The notes beneath the pieces are model-generated. The model was not told the origin of the DNA. It did not search any database and worked only from the letters and a program-made list of their open reading frames with translations. A DNA stretch of 64,000 nt from Deltaproteobacteria bacterium (GTDB taxonomy: Bacteria > Myxococcota_A > Polyangia > Polyangiales > Ga0077539). The DNA lies in NCBI GenBank assembly GCA_016218725.1, contig JACRDB010000065.1, forward strand, positions 32,508 to 96,507, given 5' to 3'. The position numbers and the translations under genes were made by a program. Below, in pieces: positions 51,522 to 60,698 of this stretch (within the stretch, counting starts at the first letter, position 1; each line of letters starts with the position of its first letter).

Positions 51522-53645
51522 TCAAGGTTGGAATCGTACCTTGACGATCTTCTTCGGGGCGTCAACGTTCTGGACCCAACCCTCGATGCGCTGATCGCGG
51601 GTCGGCTTCGAGAGCGCGTTGGAGTTGTTGATGACCCCGGTCCAACCCGGGTACTCCGGTAGGGTCGCCTGCCAGAAGTTGTTCTTGAACTCCGTGAGGA
51701 CGAGGGTGACCTTCCCCTGTGGGCCCGTGGAAGGCTGTTTCATGGGTTGGGGAGGTCCTTTCGGAGCGCTTCGAGCCTCGCGCTCGACCTCACTTCGCAG
51801 GAGTTCCAGGTACTCTCTGAGAACGTCGCCACTCCTTGTTGCATCGAGCTTGTCGGCGACGAAGGCGAGCGCGCGAACCTTCATCCTGCCCCCAGAGTCA
51901 TCCAGGGAGACGTGCACTGGCGAAGCGTGGCGATCTTGCGCTGGGGGCAGACCCCGGAGGTTCTGTGGAGGTTCGTAATCCGCGATATTCTGGTGCCTCA
52001 TCGGTCTATCACCCGGGCCATGGATCTTGCGAGGAAGACCCAGGACGACCTTTCGTCCAAGGTGTTTCCACTCGCTCGCGACGCCCTGAAGCGCTGCCCC
52101 CACCACGTTCATCACCTGCCATGGATTCGTCCACGGAAGGTCGAGTTCGAAGCTCCCGGCGACGGCGCCGAGGGAGGGCGCCCCGCCTGCGTCACCGGGT
52201 GAAAACTCTCTCCCAAGGTGCAGCGTCTCGCGCAGCGAAGCGCCGCGTCCACGGACCTTGTCGAGGGTGAGACCCGAGAACTCCGCGGGGACCCGGAGAC
52301 TTCCGAAGCCCTTGCGTCCCTTGGCGCCGACCGCGCCGTGGTTGCACAGCAGCCACAGCGCCGCCTCGGCCTGTGCTCTCACAGCGTCGAGGGTGAGCCC
52401 CGGGCGTGTGCCATGGGATCGAACCCGGAGCGTCAACCGCCAGGCATGGCCAGCCTCGGCCACATACCGATGGTTCCTTCCATCGGCCATCCCGTAGCCC
52501 GCATAGGCCAGGGGGAGCAGTCCGGTCTTCCCCCTCTTCAGGTCATGCCTCGTCACAAAAGAGTCGTTCAGCTCGAGTTTTCCGCCCTGCCCCTCTTTCT
52601 TGTAAGGGGCCTTCTCGGGTCTGGTGCCTCCAGGCAAAGCGACGATCCCGACCTCGATCAGCCCCAAGCCCGCAACCGTGTCCCCGAAGAGCACGCCCTC
52701 CAGCTCCAGGAGTTCGGAACTGGACAGCCACCCGACATGCATCGTCCGCCACCACCAACGCAGGAGCCCCTTCACCGTCGCGCCGTGGAGCGTGCAGTCG
52801 CGTTGCTGCTGGGCCCTGCCAGCCAGGAAGGCCGGCGTCACCAGGGTCAGTTGGTACTCCAGGGTCTCCCGAGGAGACCTCGGCGTCAGCTCGTCTGGCG
52901 CGAACCACCCGTAGCCGGTGCCCGTCTTGGCCCCTGCCCCGAGGTGACAGAGACCCCCGCGGAGCCACCCGGCGGCGAGGTCCAGGTCCGACGACGGCAC
53001 CCCAGGATGCCTCGCATGAACCCCGAAACCGAAGCGCACCCCGGCCTCCACCGCCAGGAAGGTCAACGGGACCGGGTCCTCCCAGTCTCCTGGAGCCCCC
53101 CTCCCATCGTAGTAGCTACGGTGATGGTTCGTCGCGACCTCGGTGACGAGCTCCGGGAGTTCCTCTGGCCAGCCTTCATGGAAGACCACGGCGCCGGCCT
53201 CGCCGTCCTCCGCCGAGGTGCCGAAGACCCTCTCCAGCGCGTCCGCCTCCGCCCCGCTCAAGATCGCGAAGGCGCGCGCCACCCCCTTGACCCCGGTCGC
53301 AGGGAGGTAGGGAAAGCCGTACACACGATGGAGCGCGATGCCCACGTTCTCGAGGGAGGAGGCGCGCGCCAGGTGCATCGTCAGGGGTGTTCGCAGCGCG
53401 AGCCCGAAGGCGCGCGCGCCTCGCTGCTTCAACATCTCCCCCCGGCGCACCCGAAGTCCCTCGAACTCCGCGCGATAGGAAGCGTCTCCGCGCGTGCGCT
53501 TCCAGACCGCGCAGACGCTGTCCAACTCGTTGGATTGCTGCTGCTGGTCCGTAGGAATGGCATGCTTGTCGAGCCGCAGACCAGGGTGGCTTCCTTCCTT
53601 CTCTGCCGCGATCGCGGCACGGACCAACGAGGGGAGCGTGTCCAC
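51522..53645 (-). CDS. cmr6-cmr1: Cmr6-Cmr1 fusion protein
   Basis: A 707-residue protein. GTG at 53645 is fixed by AAGGAGG 7 bases upstream. Residues about 75-250 are Cmr6: RTPLTMHLARASSLENVGIA, YLPATGVKGVARA, and the loop GAGAKTGTGYGWF (235-248). From about 262 Cmr1 begins (LEYQLTLVTPAFLAG), with KGLLRWWWR (292-300) and a later AKGRKGFGSL loop. The two are separate genes in most Cmr loci. Cmr1 and Cmr6 cap the 3' end of the crRNA backbone and contact the target; joining them would fix their ratio. The C-terminal 100 residues (after GPPQPMKQPSTGPQGK) look like an added small domain. It is the last gene of the leftward cmr operon, 2 bp after cmr5. Confidence 0.9.
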   Translation of the reverse strand: MDTLPSLVRAAIAAEKEGSHPGLRLDKHAIPTDQQQQSNELDSVCAVWKRTRGDASYRAEFEGLRVRRGEMLKQRGARAFGLALRTPLTMHLARASSLENVGIALHRVYGFPYLPATGVKGVARAFAILSGAEADALERVFGTSAEDGEAGAVVFHEGWPEELPELVTEVATNHHRSYYDGRGAPGDWEDPVPLTFLAVEAGVRFGFGVHARHPGVPSSDLDLAAGWLRGGLCHLGAGAKTGTGYGWFAPDELTPRSPRETLEYQLTLVTPAFLAGRAQQQRDCTLHGATVKGLLRWWWRTMHVGWLSSSELLELEGVLFGDTVAGLGLIEVGIVALPGGTRPEKAPYKKEGQGGKLELNDSFVTRHDLKRGKTGLLPLAYAGYGMADGRNHRYVAEAGHAWRLTLRVRSHGTRPGLTLDAVRAQAEAALWLLCNHGAVGAKGRKGFGSLRVPAEFSGLTLDKVRGRGASLRETLHLGREFSPGDAGGAPSLGAVAGSFELDLPWTNPWQVMNVVGAALQGVASEWKHLGRKVVLGLPRKIHGPGDRPMRHQNIADYEPPQNLRGLPPAQDRHASPVHVSLDDSGGRMKVRALAFVADKLDATRSGDVLREYLELLRSEVEREARSAPKGPPQPMKQPSTGPQGKVTLVLTEFKNNFWQATLPEYPGWTGVINNSNALSKPTRDQRIEGWVQNVDAPKKIVKVRFQP

Positions 53646-53647
53646 GA

Positions 53648-54037
53648 TCAGTCCTCCTTGCCGACCAGGTTCTCGGCTTCGGCGAAGCGCACGAACCACT
53701 GGAGCCACGCCAGGGCCTCGCCCGTGGCGAGTTTCAGGAAGGTCCCGTCACCCTTCACGATCCGCTCCAGGAGCTCCACCGGCTGCCCCCCCGCCGGAGG
53801 AAAACGACGGCTCATCCATTCTCCGAGCGCCTTGGCGAGGATCCCCGTCTCGTCCTTGTTCGTGACGTAGAGGAGGGCCGGACCGAGCCCCGCGGTCAGG
53901 ATACGCACCGGGAGCTTGCGTGCCTCGCGACCACACTTGCCGGCCTTGTCGGCGTTCCTCTCCTTCTCACCCTTGAGAACCTCGATGCGCTCCCAGGCGT
54001 GCCTCGCTCTCTCCTGGTCCGTGGTCCGGCCGCTCAT
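53648..54037 (-). CDS. cmr5: Cmr5, small subunit of the type III-B complex
   Basis: A 129-residue helical protein. The pattern RARHAWERIEVLKG at the start and LPVRILTAGLGPALLYV fit Cmr5. It stacks along the target RNA groove of the complex. Its ATG overlaps the cmr4 stop (ATGA), so translation is coupled. Confidence 0.9.
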   Translation of the reverse strand: MSGRTTDQERARHAWERIEVLKGEKERNADKAGKCGREARKLPVRILTAGLGPALLYVTNKDETGILAKALGEWMSRRFPPAGGQPVELLERIVKGDGTFLKLATGEALAWLQWFVRFAEAENLVGKED

Positions 54038-54990
54038 CTCGCACTCCCCGAGGTTACGAAGCGCGTCGCGCAGAAGCCGCGCCCCGTGGTCTCGTCGGCC
54101 CCTACCTGGAGGACACCATCGAGCGCCAGGTGGCGGAAGCGCTCCAGGACCTCCTTCGGGGTCGCGGCCTGGCGGTCCTCGGGCTGAGACCGCTCTCCCT
54201 CGGCGAGCACGACGCTGTAGAAGATCGTCTCGGGAGGCAGGAGTTCCTGATAGAAGAGGGCCTTCCCCTTCACCGTCTTGGTGCCAGGGTCCAGGCCGAT
54301 CCTCGCCACCACCTCCGTCGCGTGGAGGATGAAATGCCGGAAATCATCGTCGGAGAGCACCACCAGCGCGCGCAGAAACCGAGCCCTGGTCGATGAGAAC
54401 GCAGGGTCCTCAGGCAGGAGCCCCTCCGCGAGCACCCTCGCCCACGCCTCCGTGGCCTTCTGCGCCTTTGCGTCCACCGTGAAGTCCAGCTCCTCCAGGA
54501 TGACCCGGGGAGTCTTCGCGACCTCGACCACCGCGAACTTCGGGTCGCTGACCCCTGCCCTCGCCTCGTCCAGGGTGAAGGCGTCCGAGGGCATCGGTAC
54601 ACCCACGAGCCTCGCGTCCCGGGCGAGGCGCTCGAGCGCCATGGGGCAGGTGATCCAGACAAAGACTCCCTTGAGGGACCGCACCGGGAAGGCCAGGAGC
54701 CTCGCGTCGGTGACGGTCAGAGCCCCGGCGGTCGGCGTGTCGCTCCCGGGCACGCCGCCGAAGAGCCCCACCAGGAGCGGGTCCCTCTGAGCCGCCTGGG
54801 CGTCGCCCCCGAGGCGCCGACGGTGCGAATCCCTCAACACACCCTTGAGCGCCGTCCCGGGGATCGTCGGGAAGCCCGTGTGGCGCTCTCGCTGGATCGG
54901 GAGATCCACGACGCCCATCGCGGTCCCCGCGCCAGGGTGGAGCGGCGTCTCTGCATGGAGGACCAGCAGGCCCCCGGTTCGGATGGTCAT
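54034..54990 (-). CDS. cmr4: Cmr4, backbone RAMP and target-RNA nuclease
   Basis: A 318-residue protein. ATG at 54990 overlaps the cmr3 stop (ATGA); a GTG two codons earlier is less likely. The N-terminus has the Cmr4 hallmark ETPLHPGAGTAMGVVDLP with the candidate catalytic Asp29, then PTIPGTALKGVLRD and the C-terminal loop GADETTGRGFC. Several copies line the crRNA and cut the target every 6 bases. All visible key residues are kept. Confidence 0.94.
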   Translation of the reverse strand: MTIRTGGLLVLHAETPLHPGAGTAMGVVDLPIQRERHTGFPTIPGTALKGVLRDSHRRRLGGDAQAAQRDPLLVGLFGGVPGSDTPTAGALTVTDARLLAFPVRSLKGVFVWITCPMALERLARDARLVGVPMPSDAFTLDEARAGVSDPKFAVVEVAKTPRVILEELDFTVDAKAQKATEAWARVLAEGLLPEDPAFSSTRARFLRALVVLSDDDFRHFILHATEVVARIGLDPGTKTVKGKALFYQELLPPETIFYSVVLAEGERSQPEDRQAATPKEVLERFRHLALDGVLQVGADETTGRGFCATRFVTSGSAR

Positions 54991-56093
54991 GACCACGCCC
55001 CCGTCACGAAAAGTCCTTCACCCACGGCACGTTCCTCCTCCGTCGAAGCCAGGGAGACACCCTCGGGCAGCGCTCCCTCGATCCAGAATACGCTCCCCGC
55101 CGGGGCGAACCATCGGTTCCTCCGTGGTCCCCCGAGCGCCACATCAAAGCCCGAATGTCCCTGCGCCTTCCCCACCGTCGCGGCAAGCAACGAGGTGCCC
55201 AGGGTTGAGGGGAGCCCTCCAGGCCCAAAGGCCCATGGGCTCACGGTCACCAGCATCCTCCGCGGACCCGCGGAGGCGACGCTCCAGCCCTCCAATCCGC
55301 CGCGAGGGCGCTCCACCCGCTCCACCCTCACGCCGTGGCCCTCGCCGCCGAGCTTCACCACGCCCCCGTCCAGAAGCGACGCGCAGGAAGGGTCACCCTC
55401 CAGCTCAACATAGAGCTTCACCCCGGGGGCAAGACAGAGCTTCGTCGTGGCGTACAGGAGGCCCTCCTCCACGGTGTTGCGCCCGGAGGTCATCCCGATC
55501 CCGATCCGACGATCAAAGCGAAAGAGTGCCCCGGGCTCCACCAGGCTCCCTCGCCTCGGTACGCCTCCCTGAAGAAACTCCCGGAGACCGTCAAGAGTGA
55601 CATATCCTGTCACGGGTGTGAGGTCTCGGGGAGAGGCCGCCCAGAGGGGCCGACGCAGCCCCTCCGGCAGAGGCACCGAGCGGTGAAGGAAGGCCCAGGC
55701 CCGGCTGGTCTCGTCCACCACGGCCACCCGAAGGAGGCGCTCACCGTCCGTTCGGAGCGCTCGCGGAGCGGGGAGGAGGAGCTCGATCCCATCCCCGGCC
55801 TTTCGGCAGAACCATGGACCACGCACCCTCGCGGTGAGCACCGTCGCAGGGACGCCGCAGCGGGCCAGGAGGTCTTTCACCGGGACGCCGGGGGACTCCC
55901 TGCGCAGGCGAGACAGCCGGGAGAGGTCCGCACCGGCAGCCTTGACCATCGCCGTGCGGAGCGCCCCCGCCAGGGTCTGGGGGAAGGGCGGGGACCCCTC
56001 CGCGGGGCTCTGCGGTCCCAGGGCCCGGGATCCGCGGAAGAACAATACATCCAGGGGATCCAACAGGAGTCCCGCCACGGCGCTCATGGTCAT
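54987..56093 (-). CDS. cmr3: Cmr3, crRNA 5'-tag-binding RAMP
   Basis: A 368-residue protein. DPLDVLFFRGSRAL near the start and the motif RIGIG (196-200) followed by NTVEEGLLY are typical of Cmr3, as is the glycine-rich C-terminal part. It holds the 8-base 5' tag of the crRNA next to Cas10. Its ATG overlaps the cas10 stop (ATGA) and its own stop overlaps cmr4. Confidence 0.93.
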   Translation of the reverse strand: MTMSAVAGLLLDPLDVLFFRGSRALGPQSPAEGSPPFPQTLAGALRTAMVKAAGADLSRLSRLRRESPGVPVKDLLARCGVPATVLTARVRGPWFCRKAGDGIELLLPAPRALRTDGERLLRVAVVDETSRAWAFLHRSVPLPEGLRRPLWAASPRDLTPVTGYVTLDGLREFLQGGVPRRGSLVEPGALFRFDRRIGIGMTSGRNTVEEGLLYATTKLCLAPGVKLYVELEGDPSCASLLDGGVVKLGGEGHGVRVERVERPRGGLEGWSVASAGPRRMLVTVSPWAFGPGGLPSTLGTSLLAATVGKAQGHSGFDVALGGPRRNRWFAPAGSVFWIEGALPEGVSLASTEEERAVGEGLFVTGAWS

Positions 56094-58624
56094 ACCTCCC
56101 GACCTCGGGCCAGGAAGCTCATGGACTGTAGCAGGACACAGAACTCCTCCTGGCTTCCAGGGTGAGACTTCCAGAGCGCCAACACCGGCGCCGTGAGTCT
56201 CTCACGCAGCGTCGCGGAGAGCTCGGCCCGACCGAGGTGGCGCCGGAGCTCTGCGCAGAAGGCCTCCCTGGGAAGCGTCCCCAGGGACGGGACCTCCCGC
56301 CGCAGGGCGTAGACCCAGCGGTCCGTGGCGCCCTCGCGGAAGGCCGTCTGGACCGCCTCCAGGAGCTTGCATCGGGCGCTCTCCTCACCCCAGGCGGTCA
56401 CCACCGTGGTGTGCTCGCCCGAGCGCCGCGCCACCGCAAGCGCGAGGGCGTTGCGGCCGGCGTCCTTGGCCCGACGCTCGGCCCTGCGGGCGGCCTCCAG
56501 GGCGCCCCGGAGCGAGCTGCGCGCGTGAAACACCGCCACTCCAGCGCTCACCGTCGCCTTGCTTCCCATACGCTCCTCGGCTCGATAAGCCTCACGCAAG
56601 GCCCGCGCACAAGGCAGTACATCGTCCAACGAGAGGAGCGCCAGGACGTCGTCACCGCCAGCGTACACCAGCTCCCCGCGGTGGCGCTCCACGATCGCCG
56701 GGACGTCCTCCGTGGCGAAGCGCAGGAGCGCGTCGGAGAGCGCGGCGTGCAGCGAAGGGCTCATCGGGCGCCGCGCGTTCAGGGCCTCTCCCACGCGCGG
56801 GTCCGAGGGCGCGAGCGACTCCAGCCACGACAGGGCTCGCGGGTGAAGAGCCTCGCGGACGTACGGTCCCAGTTCGCCCCGGAGCCATCGCCCGAGGTGG
56901 TCACCGTCCATCAGGAGCGCCGCGAGGTAGCGCGGGGCAGGGCCCTGGACCTCGCGCTTCCTGCGCAGCACCGCGGCGATGGCCTCCGGGCAACGGTCGT
57001 CGTCCAGAGGGTCCTCGGGGTCCACTGCGGAGAGCTCCTCGTCGTCCAGGAGCCACTGCCCGTTCCACGTGCCGTGGTTGCGTCGGGTCTGGTCGGGCTT
57101 CAGCGCGGGCGCGGCCTCAAGCCATCGCACGGCAGCGACCGTCGCCGTGTCCGCGAGGCGGGTCTCCTCCGATGAGAACCCCCACTTCCTAGCCAGGTAC
57201 AAGGGTATCCAGAAGCGGCGGAGGAGCCCCACGGCGCTCAGCCGCTCCCCGGGACGGAGGCGGAACCCGCCAAAGGATACATCCCTCACGGCGGACTCCC
57301 AGAACGATCGGCTATGGTCCAGCATCGCGGGGCCCACCTGCTCCAGGTCCCCGAGGAGGGTACACTTGGGCGGCACCGGTCCCTCCGGGGCCTCGCTGCG
57401 CGGCGGGGACACCTCCCGGGCCGAGGCATGGAGCCTGGCGCTCACCGCCAGATCCATGGGCCAGGTGCCAGCACCTTGAGCCTGGTAGTAGGAGGGCCTC
57501 CAGGCGGGGGGGAAGGCATCGACAAGCGCCCACACCCGCGCGGCATCGGCGTCGGCGCCGACGCCAAGCAGCGCTTCATACAGCCCGCGATCCTGCTGGA
57601 GTTCCTTGCGATGCAGGACCGTGGCCTTCACCTCCCAGAAGGAGCGTACCTGGTCATCCCAGCGCTGATCCCAACCCGGGTGGCGCGTGCCCCAGCGCCC
57701 TCCCCGTTCGGCCAGGCCATCGTAGACCGCTCCCGCGATACGCTCCCAGGCGTTCGAGAGGGCGCTCTTGCATCGGTCCGCGAGGCCCGTGGCCAGCTCG
57801 TCCGGGACCAGCGCGAGGAAGCGGTTGGGCAGCGCCGGGATCCTCAGGCGTTCCTGCGAGCGTTCATCGTGGGAGAAGAGGCCCTTCGGGACCCTCCCGG
57901 TCTCGTGGAGCCAGCGGTCCACCACGGGGACGCCGCGGAGGCTCGGATACACCAGCGCCTGAGGGCCCACGTCCTCCAGGACCGGGACGAGGGACTCAAA
58001 GAGCAGCGTGGAGAGGAGCAGGCTCCCGCTCCAGAGGTCCCTCAGCGTTCGAGAAGCTTCAATGAAACTCTGGACAGGACCCAGAGAGAGCGACAGGAGC
58101 GCGGGTTGCATCCCGGCGGCTTGCCATGCGGCGGCCATGTCGGCGTGGTGCCAGAGGGTATGATCCGGTTGTCGGGTGTCGGCGGGCATGCGGCGCCAGC
58201 GGAGATCCTCGGCGGCGAGGAGGCCCGGGAGGTGCCTCCAGACCGTCAGGAAGGTCGCTCGGGCGCTGGCCCCGGACCCGAGGGCGCTGCGCAGTCTCTG
58301 GGCGATCGTGACCTCCGCATCGAGGTCCATCCCAGTGAGGTCAAGCGGCTGCTGTCTACCAGAGAGGGGGTGGATGGTCACGAGTCCGTGCTCCGGCCCC
58401 ACCACCCGTTCGGCGCCTGCGCCCGCCGAGGGCATCGGGAGGCGCTCCAGCCTCGCGGCGATCACGTCGGCGTCGTGGGAGGTGGCGTGCACGCTCTGCG
58501 CTTCATCGCCGAGGAAGAGTTCGAGGATCCTGCGGGCCCGGGACTCATGGCCCGGGATGTCCACGGCCTTGGAGGGCGGATCGTGAAGAAATGCCAGGAG
58601 GACGCTGTTCCAGTCTGTGGTCAT
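56090..58624 (-). CDS. cmr2: Cas10/Cmr2 large subunit with HD and GGDD
   Basis: An 844-residue protein from ATG at 58624 (MTTDWNSVLL), which has GGGAG 7 bases upstream. The HD-type motif is LHDPPSK (His14-Asp15), with GHE at 25-27. The polymerase/cyclase domain is in the second half: LLMDGDHLGRWL (570-581) and YAGGDDVLALL with GGDD at 656-659. Target RNA binding should trigger ATP conversion to cyclic oligoadenylates, and the HD pair could cut DNA. It is the first gene of the cmr operon and diverges from the primase-polymerase gene. Confidence 0.95.
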   Translation of the reverse strand: MTTDWNSVLLAFLHDPPSKAVDIPGHESRARRILELFLGDEAQSVHATSHDADVIAARLERLPMPSAGAGAERVVGPEHGLVTIHPLSGRQQPLDLTGMDLDAEVTIAQRLRSALGSGASARATFLTVWRHLPGLLAAEDLRWRRMPADTRQPDHTLWHHADMAAAWQAAGMQPALLSLSLGPVQSFIEASRTLRDLWSGSLLLSTLLFESLVPVLEDVGPQALVYPSLRGVPVVDRWLHETGRVPKGLFSHDERSQERLRIPALPNRFLALVPDELATGLADRCKSALSNAWERIAGAVYDGLAERGGRWGTRHPGWDQRWDDQVRSFWEVKATVLHRKELQQDRGLYEALLGVGADADAARVWALVDAFPPAWRPSYYQAQGAGTWPMDLAVSARLHASAREVSPPRSEAPEGPVPPKCTLLGDLEQVGPAMLDHSRSFWESAVRDVSFGGFRLRPGERLSAVGLLRRFWIPLYLARKWGFSSEETRLADTATVAAVRWLEAAPALKPDQTRRNHGTWNGQWLLDDEELSAVDPEDPLDDDRCPEAIAAVLRRKREVQGPAPRYLAALLMDGDHLGRWLRGELGPYVREALHPRALSWLESLAPSDPRVGEALNARRPMSPSLHAALSDALLRFATEDVPAIVERHRGELVYAGGDDVLALLSLDDVLPCARALREAYRAEERMGSKATVSAGVAVFHARSSLRGALEAARRAERRAKDAGRNALALAVARRSGEHTTVVTAWGEESARCKLLEAVQTAFREGATDRWVYALRREVPSLGTLPREAFCAELRRHLGRAELSATLRERLTAPVLALWKSHPGSQEEFCVLLQSMSFLARGREV

Positions 58625-58793
58625 GCGTGACTCCCACCCGAGACGCCGGAGAAAGCGAGGATCTGACAGCCCCCAGGCACGAGCTCCCGGGTGCCACCCA
58701 GCGGCTGGAGGCGTAGCCCAGGAGCGAAGGGACTGTCTACGGAATTCGTCGGCCATGGCAGAATGGGACGCAAGAGAGGGCCTGGGAGGACAA
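58625..58793. promoter_or_regulatory. Divergent promoter region between cmr operon and primase-cas1-cas2 operon
   Basis: This 169-base gap is the only place from which both operons can start. I cannot point to a convincing -35/-10 pair. An in-frame upstream ATG at 58755 lies inside it but lacks a ribosome site, whereas 58794 has one. Confidence 0.4.
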
Positions 58794-60698
58794 ATGGGGA
58801 GCGAAGACGATCACGCTGCGCAACGGGTGCTGGAACTGGCCGCCGAGGGCTCTGCCGAGGTCGGCTCGGCGCTCTCCTCGCTGGACTCGCGTTCGCTTCG
58901 GAGCGCCGCGGTCCACGCCTCGCTGGGAGGGGTCGCCGAGGCCCTGGGCGACGTCGCGCGGGCGGTGCTGGAGTACAACCTCTCGTTGCGTGAGGAGCCC
59001 GGGCAGCCGGCGGTGCTCCGGCGGCTGGCGGCCCTGCGGCTGGACCAGGGCGAGACGGTCAGGGCCCTGCGCTGTCTGGAGCGCCTGGTGACCCTGTGCC
59101 CGAAGGATGACGAGGCCCGGGAGCTGTTCATCCTGACGCTGGCCGACGGCGGTTCCCTGGGCCCTGCGCGGGAGCAGCTCGCCCGGTGTCCCGACACGCC
59201 ACGTTGGAGGCGGGTCCATGCGGCGCTCGAAGGGGAGCCGGACGCGGGTGACGCCGAGGCACCTCTGGCCCAGGAGGGCGAGGCGGCGTTGGAGCCATCG
59301 GACGGCGACTGCATCGCGTTTTCGAGCGCCTTCGCCGGTCGGGAGGGGGTCTATGCGAGGCAGTGGGCGTCGCCCACCGGCAAGGGCGGGTATACTCCCA
59401 TCGCCGAGCCCTTCACCCCCGCGGTGGCGAGGCGGCACCTCCTGGGCGATGTCACCGTCGGGATCTACCCCCACCGCCGTGACGAGACGGTGCGCTGGCT
59501 GTGCCTCGACGTCGACGTCCGGGGTAGCGAGCTCCAGCGCACCGGGCGATCCAGGCCGTCGAGGGACCTCCTGGCCGCAGCCCATGCCGTGGCACTATCG
59601 CTGGTGGATGCGTGCGCTCGGGAGGACCTGCCGACGTTGCTGGAGGACTCGGGCAACAAGGGTCGCCACGTCTGGGTGCTCTTCGCGGTTCCCATCCCTG
59701 GCGCGGCGGCGAAGCGGGTGGGGACCTGGCTGGCCGCCGTGGCTGGCTCTGGTGAGCCTTCGATCCAGGTCGAGGTCTTCCCCAAACAAGGGAGGGTCGG
59801 CGCCGAGGGTCATGGAAACCTCGTGAAGCTCCCCCTGGGGGTGCACCGGGTCACGGGGCGCCGCTGCTGGTTTCTGGACGCTCAGGGGGTGCCGACGGCG
59901 AGGCCCCTGAAGCTCCTGGCCCAGGCGCCTCGCGCATCGATCGCGGCGCTCCGGGCGGCGCACGGCAAGGCCACCGCGGTGATGGCCCCTGGCGCGGCGG
60001 CTCCGCCGTCGAGGCCCACGCAGGAGGCTCCACCGGAGGGTGTCACGGCGCTCCCGGAGGCGGTCCCCTACCGCCTGGAGGACGACGCCGAGGCTCGGTG
60101 GCTCCGGTCCCGCTGCGCGGTGCTGGACGCGGTGTTGCGCAAAGCCGAGGGGACGCGTCTTCTCTCGGAGGAGGAGCGGACGGTGGTCACCTACACGCTG
60201 GGGCACCTGGAGCGCGGGGCTGACGCGGTGAACGCGGCCCTGGCTCCGGTGCTGAACCTGGACCGGGGCCTGCTGCTCAAGAGCCCTCTGCGGGGAAACC
60301 CGATGTCGTGCCCGAAGATCCGGGCGAAGCTCCAGGAGCTATGCGCGGTCGTCGGCTGTGACTGTCATTTCGACGCCGTGGCGACCTATCCCCACCCGCT
60401 GGTGCATCTGGAGGGCCTGAGGGCTCGCGCGCGGCTGACGAAGGCCGCGCAGGCCCTGTCGCCGATGGACATCGAGCGGCTGGTCCGGGACTGGCGGAAG
60501 GTCCGTGACGACCTGGCGCGGTTGACGACAATCCTGGAGGACGCGGAGCGACAGCTCGGGGCCCTCGTGGACGCCGCCGGGACGCTCTCCGTCGCGGGGG
60601 GGGTCGTCCGGCGCCAGGATGGCCGTCTGTGTTTCGATCCCTCGGTCGCGGTCCCAACCGGGGGGACGGTGCTCGCCGAGGTGGAGGAGAAGCCGTGA
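58794..60698 (+). CDS. CRISPR-associated primase-polymerase (TPR-AEP, CAPP-like)
   Basis: A 634-residue protein from ATG at 58794, preceded by GGGAGG. Residues about 35-140 are TPR-like helices (AVLEYNLSLREEPGQPAVLRR cut short, ALRCLERLVTLCP). The archaeo-eukaryotic primase core follows: metal ligands Asp239 and Asp241 (LCLDVDV), SGNKGRHVWVLF (286-297) and GHGNLVKLPLGVHR (339-352). A Cys-rich C-terminal zone (CPKIRAKLQELC, GCDCHF) could hold an iron-sulfur or zinc centre as in PriL/PriCT modules. Similar proteins beside type III cas1 genes make primers and copy DNA, and are thought to aid spacer acquisition. Its stop overlaps the cas1 start (GTGA). Confidence 0.85.
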   Translation: MGSEDDHAAQRVLELAAEGSAEVGSALSSLDSRSLRSAAVHASLGGVAEALGDVARAVLEYNLSLREEPGQPAVLRRLAALRLDQGETVRALRCLERLVTLCPKDDEARELFILTLADGGSLGPAREQLARCPDTPRWRRVHAALEGEPDAGDAEAPLAQEGEAALEPSDGDCIAFSSAFAGREGVYARQWASPTGKGGYTPIAEPFTPAVARRHLLGDVTVGIYPHRRDETVRWLCLDVDVRGSELQRTGRSRPSRDLLAAAHAVALSLVDACAREDLPTLLEDSGNKGRHVWVLFAVPIPGAAAKRVGTWLAAVAGSGEPSIQVEVFPKQGRVGAEGHGNLVKLPLGVHRVTGRRCWFLDAQGVPTARPLKLLAQAPRASIAALRAAHGKATAVMAPGAAAPPSRPTQEAPPEGVTALPEAVPYRLEDDAEARWLRSRCAVLDAVLRKAEGTRLLSEEERTVVTYTLGHLERGADAVNAALAPVLNLDRGLLLKSPLRGNPMSCPKIRAKLQELCAVVGCDCHFDAVATYPHPLVHLEGLRARARLTKAAQALSPMDIERLVRDWRKVRDDLARLTTILEDAERQLGALVDAAGTLSVAGGVVRRQDGRLCFDPSVAVPTGGTVLAEVEEKP

